Below are positions 1 to 11,863 of a stretch of 35,098 bases of DNA, in pieces. Every line of letters begins with the position of its first letter. The stretch's first letter is position 1. Source of the stretch: Acrasis kona. Taxonomy: Eukaryota; Heterolobosea; Eutetramitea; Acrasida; Acrasidae. The notes beneath the pieces were generated by a model. That model worked only from the letters and a program-made list of their open reading frames with translations, searched no databases and had not been told where the DNA came from. Where the stretch lies: NCBI GenBank assembly GCA_026419775.2, contig JAOPGA020000586.1:1-35098 (forward strand). Direction: 5' to 3'. Position numbers and translations under genes: made by a program.

Positions 1-904
1 AGTGATTTTAATAAACTAGTTTGTGTAATAATGTTGTTACTGAGGGAAGAGAGCGTTGTTTTGTAAAGAAAGAAATAAAAATAGTTGCAACGGGTAAATT
101 GTTATTGGACAGGTTAAGAATAAATTCAACACACCAATGAAAACAAAGTTCAACAAGGTAAAAAACGCTGTTATGGATCATCGAGTAAGAGCAAAATGTA
201 TATACGCATGCATTATATTAAATACGATAGATTAGTGCCCACCATTGATGATGTGTAACAAAGAGTGTAAGTGAATATTGTCTCCACTAGTTTATTCTAA
301 CAACTTGGAAGCTGTCAAATCAACCAGGTGTATTCATTAGATAAAGTCCCTAAGCCAAGCTGCTGCCAAGCGATGAAGAACGTAAAATACTTTCGACAAT
401 CTAACTAACCAAATAGAAAATGTTGAGGAAGCATTGTTTTATACGGTCGAACGATGTAAGATCTGCCTTTTGGATTGTACCATAGGTTAATTATACGGAA
501 GAAATTGGTTAAATTAGCTGCAGTAACATTTTAAAAGTCTGCTTTTATAGTAAGTACATTTAATTCAACGTGATATGATATTAATTTTAAAGGCCAAACA
601 CAAAAGTTAAAGGCCATTTGATGTTGGTAACGTTAAAGCACTTTGGGTACTTTGGGGAAGGAAACCTGTCTTGCAGTTCATGGGTACGTTGACAATCTAC
701 ATTAATCATACTAATGAAAACTAGGTGCAGATAATTGAAAACAGAACGACGAGGTCGAACAACAATCGCCGGAAGTAGATTGCGGAGTTGATAAATGCCA
801 ATCAAAAACACTTTCCAAAGATTGTTGGATAATTAATTGATTAATAAAATGTTCTTCTTCAACTTAATGTTACTTTTATTTAAATACAGTGTCAAATTAG
901 GTGA
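1..904. other. Intergenic stretch, no supported gene
   Basis: AT-rich sequence with frequent stops in all frames. The longest open frame (587-811, minus) has no recognisable domain, no splice partner of the usual 40-nt kind and a composition like its surroundings. I see no tRNA, terminal repeat or transposon signature. It probably holds the 3' flank of a gene outside the window, or plain intergenic DNA. Confidence 0.5.
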
Positions 905-1405
905 GGTATAGAAAAAATACTTTAAATGCTTTTGAGGTTTTTGATGCAAAACCTAATTGGACTGCTGATTTGGATCTTACTCAGAATTCTGGTGGGATTG
1001 TTGATCGGAAACCTAATTAGTTCCATGATAAATGATATAGTCGAAATGTTGACGTAAAACCTGACAGCATAACTGTTACATTAAAAGATCACTTTGTTCT
1101 TCACAAATCAGATGTAGTTTATGTCTGTAACGCTGCTAAAACTCTTGTTTGAAGCGCAGATGAAATCTTTGATTGGGGCTTGATCCAATTTCTGATATTC
1201 ATCCTGAATGTTTTTTTGATCGGCTTATACATTGTCCTAAATCAAACTTTTTTGATCGAAACTATGCGTGTCTTGATGACTGAGTTGACTCAATTTCTGA
1301 TCGATAAATTGTTACAAATACCAATCGTTTATTTGTTAATATAACTGATCGTCACCCGCCGATCAAAAAGAGAATCGCATTCTGTATCAAAACCACTCCC
1401 CAAAG
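905..1405 (+). pseudogene. Decayed coding stretch, family not recognised
   Basis: Read on the plus strand, this stretch gives protein-like runs that change frame and are interrupted, for example VDVKPDSITVTLKDHFVLHK near 1050-1110, DPISDIHPECFFDRLIHCPK near 1180-1240 and TNTNRLFVNITDRHPPIKK near 1318-1374. Composition looks coding (balanced charged and hydrophobic residues, few poly-A runs), but no set of 40-nt GT-AG introns like those of the neighbours restores an open gene. I read it as the remains of a gene, perhaps a duplicated copy of one elsewhere. No family is recognised. The alternative is chance composition. The 3' end runs into the end of the four-TM gene on the other strand. Confidence 0.35.
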
Positions 1406-2112
1406 GTTTGTGATGTTTGGCTTGGTAATTCTTGACAACTTCTCATCCTCCTTGCAAGTAATATGGAAAAAATAGAGAGTGCCACCAAAACAATAGAGAT
1501 TACAAGATATGGGATCATCAACCATCTACCGACCCGACTTTCGTGGCAGTATTTCGACAAATGTGCATCTGTCGAAGATAGATATGGATTTATTTGGCAG
1601 TAATAGCTGTCTAACGTCATACTATACTTAAAATCCTGTCTTGTGTGATAGTAAACTCCTGACGCATTTTGTTCAGCAAATGAGAAGGCTATACTGGCTA
1701 TGGATATTGCGACTCTAAGTAGCGCCAAACATAACATGATTTCTAAAGCCCATGTAAAAGAACATTTAGTCTTTTTAGTTTTAATATCGTGTTTGGATTG
1801 TGTACTTACTGAAGATGTTGTGTTCCCTTTCCGACCAATAAAGTATAGAATAATAATTATCAACGAATCTAGAATTCCACCGCACGCAGCAGCAATCAAC
1901 ATCCAATTGGACCCCCAAAGTATTTTTGATGGCAAAGTATTTATCTGAACTCCATCGGAAAGTGTCAAAGTTGAATTGATAAACCTGTTTTTATCAACGT
2001 ATGCATTCGAGTCTGCTACCACCGATAATGTTACTATCGAAATAGACAGCAGCAGTAAACTTAAAGCAGTTACAGCAGTGCTAACCAAGTTTAATATTGT
2101 GTTGTGTTTCAT
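1387..2112 (-). CDS. Four-transmembrane membrane protein, unknown family
   Basis: Single-exon 241-aa protein beginning MKHNTILN. Four hydrophobic segments are visible at about residues 9-33, 68-93, 120-146 and 198-222, giving a tetraspan layout with both ends probably cytosolic. The loop between helices 3 and 4 carries cysteines (YYCQ and KYCHES) that could pair in a lumenal or extracellular space. The loop between helices 2 and 3 is basic and Ser/Thr-rich, as expected for a cytosolic loop. There is no CCG motif, so it is not a classical tetraspanin; a claudin/MARVEL-like fold is possible but not shown. The ATG is followed directly by the first helix, and no in-frame extension with a signal peptide is evident. 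Function unknown. Confidence 0.7.
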   Translation of the reverse strand: MKHNTILNLVSTAVTALSLLLLSISIVTLSVVADSNAYVDKNRFINSTLTLSDGVQINTLPSKILWGSNWMLIAAACGGILDSLIIIILYFIGRKGNTTSSVSTQSKHDIKTKKTKCSFTWALEIMLCLALLRVAISIASIAFSFAEQNASGVYYHTRQDFKYSMTLDSYYCQINPYLSSTDAHLSKYCHESRVGRWLMIPYLVISIVLVALSIFSILLARRMRSCQELPSQTSQTFGEWF

Positions 2113-2648
2113 GTTTTATATTCAGGATAATATAGGATTCATTTTTGTCCATTTTCAAGTGCCGTGAAAAAATCGGCGGATTGTAAGAGGGTCGAAATAG
2201 ATATGGACGGATTGTAAATGGACCACTTCGCACTTTTCCACTTTGGTCCAATGGGCTATTATTATCAATTCATAAACTTTGCAAACTGCGAATGATAGTA
2301 CATCCTAAATGGTCCTCCACAACATCATCAGCATGGAATATTATACGATTATTGAGCCATCATTGTGAATCCAATTAACCTAGGACGAATTAGATTGATT
2401 TAACAGTTGTATATGTTTATCATGTTTATTAAATTATCAACTTGTCCAATTCCTCCGGATAATAAAATTTTTGATTCCTGAGATTTTGTTTTGAGTTTTG
2501 GATACTCTTTCAACCTCATTGAGCAATTGATAGATTCGATATCATTGCACAACCAACCTTGTTCTTGGTCAATGTCTTGCTCGGACAACTTTGAAATCCC
2601 CAGCTCTTTACAAAGCCTTCTTACAAGAAATCCTGTCAAAGTCTCAAG
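2113..2648. promoter_or_regulatory. Divergent intergenic region upstream of VPS18
   Basis: This 536-bp stretch separates the divergent four-TM gene and VPS18. It contains two copies of CGGATTGTAA about 34 bp apart (near 2175 and 2209). A minus-strand open frame at 2400-2639 could encode about 79 residues but has no ATG at its head, ends 9 bp before the VPS18 start codon and shows no known domain. It may be a chance frame, an exon of an unrecognised gene or a relic. Promoters for both flanking genes must lie here. Confidence 0.4.
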
Positions 2649-5600
2649 ATGGATGATTTGTTAGGTGATTGGGAGTCCAGCAGCAGGGGGGATACCACAA
2701 AATTTAGCTTCTCACTTACAAGAGATCAGTCTCATGATCAATATGATGTAAAGTGCTATAAATTTACGTAATTAATTAATAAAGCAGGATTCTGAGGACG
2801 ATAATAACGGTGAGGATTCTTCTATCGACAATCAAGAACCTCAATCAAAGTCTGGCAATGAGGAGCCACAGTTTATGCTCGACCAAATATCCCACGAGTT
2901 TTTGGTTTCCAAAACTTTCACAGCGACACAAATCTGCGATGGAACGCAATTCTTCGTAACAGACAGGAATAACATTTTTGTTTTTGATGCACAGGACTCC
3001 ACATACAGAAGTAAGTAGAAAGATACTTGCAATTAATAACATGTTCAGAGTTTGATGTACCGTGCAAGTCGAACGAGTTCGTGTATAAAATTTTTGTGGA
3101 CCCTCTCCACGCACATGTTATTGTAGTAGTGCTACGTGACAACAAGCACGCTGACGTGTATTATTTTAACACCACATCAAACAAAGTACCAAAGATACAA
3201 ACAAAATTAAAAGTAACCAACTCTAATGAACCTAGTGTTGTAAATTCATAGAATGTTGTGATTGAGAGCGTTGCATGGGATAAAACCAATTTGGACAGCC
3301 AGAAAACGGGATCCATTTTGGTTGGAACAAAAAAAGGGATCATCATTGAACTAAAGATTGAGCTTGACTCTACAGGAGACTGTGTTAAGCACATGAAAAC
3401 AGTGAGGGCAACATGATCGCTTTGACACTAATTGAATAGGTCTTTGATCTTGAGGAAGAGAACAAAGGAAGGTATAATGGTATAATTGGATTAGAGTTGG
3501 AACTATTACCAACCGGAAGTAAGGCTCAACCAAAGTACTACGTTATGGCCGCAACGTCAACAAGGTTTGTATTAAATAATTCACTACTCCTAATCAGTCA
3601 ACAGGTTATATGAGTTTGTTGGTACGGGAACCAACATGGAAGAAGTTTTTGCACCTTACTTGGTAACCGAAGCACAACCTCAACCCCAACAACCAGTATA
3701 CAAAGAGATGCCCACCAGTAACAATTTAATGACTTTTATACTAACCCTTTGTGAGTAGATGATGGAAAAGAAAACAAATCAAGCACTTTAATCCTTTATC
3801 GCTCATCGTGGTCGTCACCACCCGAAGCGTTTGCTTGGCTAAACAGTTCAGGAATCCTCCATGGTCAACTCAACTTCAAACATGCATACAGCAACAGGTC
3901 AGCCTTGGGTGAATTGGGAATCATCGTAGGAGATGCCTCTGGCTTAGCACTAAGACAACACCACATGATCCTAGCATATCGCGATCGCATCAAAGTCGTC
4001 ATGCAACCTCCTGGACTAACCCTTCCTGGCGAACAAACTGACATTTCGGACCTTGACGTAGCTTTCGAAGAAGAAATTAACTTCAAAGTAAGTAACATCA
4101 AGTTCCACTTTTCAACACATGACAGGACCATGGAATGGTTTTAGGACTTACTACTGATCCAATCACCAACGAAGTATACGTATCATGCGAACTAAGCAAC
4201 TTTAAATTACTTTTCGACGACGAAGACAGAAACGTTTGGAAGATTTATCTAAGAAGAGCGTTGGAGGGATCCAAACAAGATGATCAATACTTTGACACTG
4301 CCTTAGACCTCGTAGAGGATGATCCCCATCAAAGAGATGTCATCCTCACCCACAAAGCCAATTCACTTTTCAAAAGAGAAAAGTATCATGAGAGTGCAAA
4401 ATTATACGCAAGGACCAGCAGTCAACTAGAACACATTTGCATGAAGTTTCATAACGTTTATCAAATGGATGCATTAAGAGTGTATTTAAAGTGTCGGTTA
4501 GAACAATTAGAAGGAAAAGAAGACGAAAACATTACACAAGTGAACTGCCTTTGTTGTTGGTTGACAGAATTATATTTGGGTGCCATTAATGAGTTGTCAG
4601 AAGATGCAGAATTATTATCCGACAAGATCAAAGAACAGTCAAAGAAACAAGGTATGTATTCATTTTCATCAAACGCTAACATGTGATCAGAAAGCATCAA
4701 GAGCTTAAAACAAGAGTTTAAGGAATTCATGGACGTTTACAAGAATTACTTGAAGAAGGACTTGACTTTTAGATTGATTTTATCTCACGGACAAATTGAA
4801 CAAGTACTTTATTTCGCGATGTTGATCGAAGACTACGAACACGTACTGGGACACTTTATCACCGAAAACAACCTAAACATGGCCTTGGAAGTACTTACCA
4901 AATATGTATGCGTTTCACATTCATTACTTTTAACACACCTCCCAGTGCAAGTCAAGCAAATACGAAGAATACTTTTATAAATTCTCTCCAGTCCTGATGC
5001 AGCATTATCCAGAAGAAACAGTAGCAATGCTCACCCAAAAAAAGTTTTTAGAGTCGAGTCGATTGATCCCGGCCCTCATGCGCTACATCACCACCCATCC
5101 CATGTCATTCAAATCATCCACTCAGGTAGAGTCATTCATTTCACACCTCTCACTAACACTCAACAGAATCCAGTCATTCGATATTTGGAATGGACCATCA
5201 ACAAACAACACAATGACGATCAGGCCATTCACAATCTACTTTTATCACTCTATGCACGTCAAGAACATCAGGACAATCAAGATCTATTATTAAACTTTTT
5301 ATCAGAATCGGAGTATTATGACCAAAAATACGCACTCCGTATTTGCACCGAACAAAACAAAACGGAAGCATGCATCCGACTGTATGGCATGATGGAACAA
5401 TTCACATCGGCCGTAGAGTTGGCACTACAAATAGACAAGATCAAGATCGCGAGGGAGTTTGCGGACAAACCGACATCAGATGACGACAAGAAGAAATTAT
5501 GGCTCATGATCGCTCAGCATGTGATCCTCAAGGATGCATCAAAGGACAATCCCATCAAGTCAGCAATTGATTTCCTCAAGTACACCGACATGATCAAGAT

Positions 5601-6219
5601 ACAAGACATTTTGCCGTACTTCCCCGACTTTGTGTTGATTGACGATTTCAAGGATGCCATCATTACATCATTGGAACAATACAAGGATGAGATTGATGTG
5701 TTGAAAGATCAAATGAACGAAGCGACCAGCCATGCTGATTTCATAAGGGAGGAGATTAAGGAATTGAAACATGGACATGTGGTGTTGAATGCATTAACAA
5801 AGTGTGAAGCGCCTGAATGTAGATTGCCGATCATGAATGGAGACTTTTATGTTTTTAGTTGTAGACATGTTTTTCATGACGAATGTTTGATTGGTCAGGT
5901 GTTACCTCATGTGGGTGATCATGTGAAAAAGAATATTAATGATGTATTAAATAAAAGAAATAAAAAAAGACCATTGTCCGCCGAGAATAGGTGGGCGTTG
6001 TTTGCGTCTGGCGAACAAAATAATGTGACTGAAGAAGATGTGAAATCCGAACTTGATAGTCAACTCGACGCATTGGTTGCATCAGAGTGTCCGTTCTGTG
6101 GTGATATTATGATTAATTCGATTGATGTTGGATTTGAGGCTTCGGAGGAGTCGGAACATGATAAGGAGGGTTGGGAGATTGGACACATGGTTGATGATAA
6201 CACTGCAGTCACACAATAA
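2649..6219 (+). CDS. VPS18: VPS18, HOPS/CORVET core subunit with C-terminal RING-like domain (11 exons)
   Basis: Vacuolar sorting protein 18 (Pep3/deep orange family), a core subunit of the HOPS and CORVET tethers that act with Rab GTPases and SNAREs on late endosomes and lysosomes. Exons: 2649-2747, 2788-3010, 3049-3212, 3252-3401, 3440-3564, 3605-3717, 3759-4087, 4126-4651, 4691-4905, 4952-5125, 5167-6219. Joined, they give 1056 aa, slightly longer than animal VPS18. All ten introns are GT-AG and 38-46 nt long. An N-terminal beta-propeller region is followed by a clathrin-repeat-like helical region (KANSLFKREKYHESAKLYA, then a long alpha-solenoid), a short coiled coil near 880-910 and a RING-H2-like zinc domain at about 919-1017 (CEAPEC, FSCRHVFHDEC, CPFC) with a long insert before the last Cys pair. 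The start is the first ATG of the open exon (MDDLLGDWE). It is convergent with the ARF GEF gene. Confidence 0.95.
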
Positions 6220-6244
6220 ACATTTTTTAATTTGTTATTAAATT
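6220..6244. terminator. 25-bp convergent 3' junction of VPS18 and the ARF GEF gene
   Basis: Only 25 AT-rich bases separate the stop codons of two convergent genes. There is no room for separate 3' UTRs, so the two mRNAs must overlap and the polyadenylation signals must sit in or beyond the opposite reading frame. Confidence 0.6.
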
Positions 6245-9200
6245 TTACATTTTGGCGACTGGTGTTGATTTTGATCTTATGAATACTTGACGCAGGGCCA
6301 CCCTAATAAGTCTATGTTCGCTCAACACGAGATTACTCAAAGGTTCGTACAAAATGTGAACATATTCATCAAACTGCTCCTTGTTACAATCATTGTTCAA
6401 ACCATTCAGGACCTGTACCACAATGCCAATCAACTCAATCATCTCACTAGGGTTCGCACTCTTGTAATCATCTGTCTCCTTCACAATATCAGCCTTTGTC
6501 AAGTACCGTTGCATTAATTCTTTTGCAATGGGTACGAATAATTCCTTAGATAATTGTAAACAACCAGCATGGAGAGAAGGCTGCTCGATGGCAGTCCCGA
6601 CCAACATTTTTAATATAATATTCAAGTACATACCAACCGCTCCAGTTTCTTGTTCCAAAAAGTTCTTGATCGGCAACTGAACTCCTGCACCTTTTCCAGT
6701 CAACGCACGCACAATCACATCACTCTCGTTCATTCCCTTTGCACACTGATAAGAGTGATACAAGGTGGAAAGTAACCGCTTCACGTGGCCCACTTGCAAG
6801 GTAGTATTCTCGCGAGACAATTGCAATGCGATCCAATTCTGTGCTTGTATAATTTGCACTTGGACTTGGGACTGAACAGTTATAAAAGAAGAAATATTAA
6901 CAGGAAGTGGAGCGTTAGAATCTCTCGTTGCCAAATGTGTGATGGCGGTATTCACCGCGTTCAAATCAACACATATTAATTTATTAATCAATAAACAAAT
7001 TTGATCCCACTCCTGGTTGGTTAATTTATTTCCGCTCAAGTCAACCAATCTAGTCAACGCGCTCTGCCCAATGGCACTCAATCTAGCACTAATCACCACC
7101 TTTGTGCTGGTTTCTTGTTTAAAACAAACATTTATCAATTTCATCAAATCATCAAAAACAATATTATGAATTAAATTATAAAAATAATCAAAAATTTCAA
7201 CAAGATTCAACAATGCTTGTAAACAAGTCATTCTGACCCAAATGGTGTCGTTGGTCATGACCACCTTCTCCAACACAATTACTTCCTCCTTCTTCTCTTC
7301 GACCGGTGCCGCTGGAGTTGACTTGGGCGATGGCGAGACTGCCTCTTGAGCTTGTGAAGAAGTGCTTGCCAATCCCTTCCAACGAGACGCAGGTGGTTTC
7401 ACTGGCACATCTTCCGCCTTTTCCGTAACGGTCGTAGTGGATTCTTTCGTAGTCGAGCTAGCTGCAGCTGGCTGGATCTGATCGAACATTTTGATCAATA
7501 GCGTTTTAAAAATCTTGTTCCACAAGTTAGCTTCGAACTTATCACCGTGTGATTTGAGCAAATTAGTGACCGTGGTGAGCGCGCTCTTTCTAACCTCGCT
7601 TCTAGAATCCTCGCTCACCAGCTTCGTCAATCCCTGCAACACGGGCCACCACAAGCTAACATCCAATGCGCTATCGGTGAATAGAATGGTACCTGGCGCA
7701 ACGTTGCTTCTTATTCCTTTCACTTCTCCAGTAGCTAATTGATGAGCACAAGTAGCGATGGCGTCGATTGCATCCAACGGAACTGGTTTCCTCTCGCCCT
7801 GATTCTTGTTGATTGCTTGTGGCGATTCATCTTGAATGGTAGTGGGTGGTTGCGACATGTGCAATTTCTTTGCGAACGATAATTCACAAGTGATCAAATC
7901 TGGAAATGCACCCGATTCACAAATTTCGTTGAATTGCACATGGTCGGAATGCAAAATGCCATTATCGAAGAAATCTTTCCAGGTCATCATGATGAATTGG
8001 TTGTTGGCATCTGGTATTTGAATGGCGGTACTTAACGTATCCAAAACACATTTCCATCCATTTTGAATGTTGGCATGAGATTTGTTTACAATGTTTTTTA
8101 ATTTCTTGACCACCACCTCTCTTACGATGCTCGATTTGCTCTGTTCTACAATCTTTTGGAACGGTTGTAATAAGCTGGTTTGAAATTTGGGAATGCACAT
8201 CAACATTTGTTCGTGATCCAAAAAACTCAAAATCAGTTGACTGGCGCTCTCTACGGCATAATTAGCTATTCCTTCGTGCGGATGACATCCGACAGCTATA
8301 AAGTGCTCGCTCATGTAATACCACAAGAATTGCCAAATGTGTTTGTCTCGTTGACTGCCAGTATTGTAATGAGCGACCTCCGTTAATTTTTGTAAACTAA
8401 ATTTACGAGGTTCGAATTGAGCCAATTGCTGTTGTAAAGTAGCAATGGAATCGATCAAATTGACGCTGCTCCTAGAGGTCAAGTTTCCAGCGTTCACGTT
8501 GGCGCCTGATTCTCTTCCGGTGGGCGTCGATGGGTTGAGCGGGTTGTTGACGATTTGTGGTTGACCGCCGCTGCTGGCCAACGAAGACAAACTACTGCCG
8601 ATGGATGCCACTCTCTCCAACGAAGAAGTAGAACTGGAAGAAGCAGAGGATGATGAATTGGAATCATTAGATTTGGAATCCAAATTCACATGAATCGGAG
8701 GCGGCGCATTGATTTCGTGATTGAGCGATACTTGACATAATGCCTTCACGAAATCAATCACTGCGTCGTTGGTGAGCTCTGCGCTCTTTGTAAAAACGGT
8801 GTCGATGAAATGAGCCTCTAGTTGACTGAACAATTGTTGAGCATTCATGTAGTCAACCACATTTCCGCTCGAATTCACCACTCCATTTCCATTATTGGTG
8901 CTGACTTGATCGCCCTGACCACCAACGCCGCCCATCACGTTTTGATGATTTGGATTGATTTGCATCACGCTGAACACATCCCTCATCAAATTATTCTGAT
9001 TTGCAATTTGATTGTTCCTACCGTTGGAAATCAATTTCTCCATTTGTTGAAAGAGTGGCACTTGAGATGCATAAGCGCCTGATTTGCCCTTGAGCAATTC
9101 GCTCAACAATTCCAACTGACTGACGCAGGTCAAGCTGTAGACCCAAGTATCTCTCAAGTAATCTCCCTCCGAAGTCACAATCTTGAGGAGTAATTTCACA

Positions 9201-11863
9201 CATTCCACATTTTTTTGTAACAAGCGAACTTCGATGGGAAGTGCTGGCAGGTGAGCGTAACGAGCGATGCACTGAACGAAGGATTTTAAGCAATCTCCCA
9301 TGTCGTATCGAGCAGAAATGTGAATTGCACATTCGAACGCTCTGATGCATGGTTGAGTGAATTGCTTCTCGTCGACGATCAGATCGTACAATGCGTCCAA
9401 ACATTCCAAAATGTCCCTCCACGATACTTCCATCATGCTGCACACGTGCGGAGTGCCCGACAAATCGGCCATGAAATCATCATTTTCGTTCGCTCCATTC
9501 GAATTTCGATCGAATAGGAATTTCGTCAATTTGATGATTTTATCGGTCTCTCGATCGTATCCCAACTGTTTTCTCTTCATTTGTGGTAGGTTCGAATTGC
9601 TGGGTAATGCATCATGAGATGCATCGTTGGATGGATTGGCATCATCTAACATTTTCACTTCGTTGGCACGTAAAGAATTATAAATCTTGGTCAAGTACTC
9701 CTCGTCGATATTTCCGCCGTCGTTGATGGATTCGTTATTTTTTATGAATTGGGCCAAATCCATTCGAGGACGATCCTTGAGCGCTTGACTATACAATTCC
9801 GTATTGAGCATCAACACGCTGACCGCAAAGATGTGAACTGCATCTTGACTTTTGAAAATCAAATTGGAATGATTTTGTTGCCAATATCTCTTTGCGAATG
9901 CTTCCATGACGCGATCGATGATTTGTCCTTCGCCAGGTATCAAGAAGGTTTGTAAGTATTTTCTGAACGCTTGTTCCATGTCCAAATTATGAAAATCTAA
10001 TAAATTCACAAATGCCGTCCTCACGAGCGAATTCCATTCGTCGCGATCGCCAATGTATTCTCCGATTCTTGTCTTTGCTAGTCCTTCTTGGGTGTACAGG
10101 AATCGTGCGACGCTGGTTGGAGATTTTTCGATGAATCCCATTTGGATCAAGAAATCGATTCCCTTCTTGGCCGATTTGTTGTTGAATAGTTCGATTCCTT
10201 CTCTTAATCTCGTCTTGCGCTTGCGTGAATCTTCGAATTCTTTTCCTTTTTTGCATCTGGGATCGGTCGATAATTCTCTCGTTCGTTTCTTGTGCAATTC
10301 GACCATCATGTTTAATATGTTGACGACGGTCTGCAGGCCTGTCAGTTTGATTTGTGCTTCTTGAGCGCTTGTTAACCAATTGGGTTCGGAATGAATGTTG
10401 ATCATTGCGTTGGAAATGTTGCGGATGGTTTGATGGAAAATGTTGATCTTGTAATTGGGATCGCAGTCGTAGTTGAGGAAGAGTCCGACGAATGTTTGAC
10501 CGGCCTTGTCTTGTGATAAGAAATGTAAAAAGTTCATGATTGATTGTTTTTGGTGACTTTGACTGTATGGACTGTTTAGTATTTTCAAAAAGACGTCCGA
10601 TAGGAACGATCCGATTTCCATCTGTAAGGGTTAATGAGAAGTGATGGGAATGACTCACTTTGAGATGTAAAGTAAAGTTTTGTATGAGCGTCTTGAAGAG
10701 TGCGATGGATTGATCGAACAGAGTCGGGTGGGTGGTGAGTCCGTTCACAAGGATGGAATATCCGAGATGTCTTCTGACCTGCTTCATGAAGCCTTTACTT
10801 GCTCTGAACCCGGGACCGGAGTTTTGTAAAATGTCCTGAAGTACCTGCATGGCCACTAGACGGGTCCTCATCTGTATGGATGTTTCTATATTGTTGACGA
10901 CTGGTAATTTCTTGATGCTAAGCTTGCACAACTCCTTTAGTACGATGAAGGCGTCTTGATGGTAATTGGTGTTTCTTGTCTCTGTGGAGTCTGCCATGAG
11001 GCTTTCTATGGTGTCCGTAGAATCTACGGTTGGGGTGGCGCTGCGACCTTCTGCATCAACTACTCCTCCGTTCAACGTCTTTAAATCGTAAGCACTGTTG
11101 GTGGAGCTTATACTGCTGCTGGACTCCGAACGGGTCAATGCTGTTTCAACCTCTTCTTCGTCATCATCAATGATTTGTTCGTCGTCATTTACATGATCCT
11201 CTAGTTTTTGAAAGACAATGTTTAGAATGTACATTAGGGTTGTGAACGCAGTCTGTTGGTTTGTCATGTTCTTAGTACTGACCAAGTGGATGAAAAAGCA
11301 TGTCTTGACAGCGAGTTGCAATGATTTGCCCCTCACCGTGCAGTTTCCAGCTGCTGTATTGAGACTTTTTATGATTTCAAACTGTACATTTTCATCCTGA
11401 GTCATCTCATAACAGTGACAAATTGTTTGTACTGCAGCGTCTACGAGGGACTGAGAAGGATCAGATTCATATGGTTTTTTATCGTCAATAAGGCTGTACT
11501 GCATCAATTTCTACTCGGATTAATTAAACGGAGCGAAGGATTTTGAATTCTTACCGCAATGCAACTGAGACCGTGCGATAATATTACAGGTATTTTTGTT
11601 TCACAAGCAAGTTTAACAGGTACAAAGTATTTGTTCGGACTACTCACCATGTCCAGATACACATCTTTCTTTTCTTTTTCGAGAGAATTGATATGTGCTG
11701 TAAAATAAATTAGTAATCTAATCGATTAATGTTTACCAATGATTTTGTTGCATGCATCTTTTACATTCTGATTTTTTTTTGCAACTTTTATTATATTTTC
11801 AATCTCTCTCACATAAAACACCTTTATGGCTTTTTTATTTTGCGCCGAGTCTGGTAGGCTCAT
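6245..11863 (-). CDS. BIG-type large ARF guanine nucleotide exchange factor (Sec7 domain), 4 exons
   Basis: Large ARF GEF of the BIG/Sec7p class, which loads ARF GTPases with GTP at the trans-Golgi and endosomes to recruit coats. Exons on the minus strand: 11863-11737, 11697-11555, 11510-10659, 10621-6245. They join in frame to 1832 aa, the usual BIG size. Introns are 39, 44 and 37 nt. Visible parts: N-terminal DCB region (residues 1 to about 220), an acidic/Ser-rich linker, a HUS box (NYDCD, near 424), the Sec7 domain at about 510-699 with the catalytic glutamate finger in FLIPGEGQIIDRVME (Glu605) and motif 2 DAVHIFAVSVLMLNTEL, then C-terminal HDS helical repeats broken by low-complexity Ser/Asn and Thr/Glu linkers. 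The MSLPDSAQ start sits at the head of the first joinable exon. The residues that set brefeldin A response are mixed (see findings). Confidence 0.95.

Noticed and set aside
587-811. 74-codon minus-strand frame
   Set aside because: No domain, no splice partner and composition like intergenic DNA.
2400-2639. 79-codon minus-strand frame ending 9 bp before VPS18
   Set aside because: It does not begin with ATG, has no recognisable domain, and would need an upstream exon inside VPS18. Noted under the intergenic entry only.
8822-10364. Several plus-strand frames of 65-103 codons inside the ARF GEF gene
   Set aside because: They are antisense shadows of a strongly conserved coding exon.
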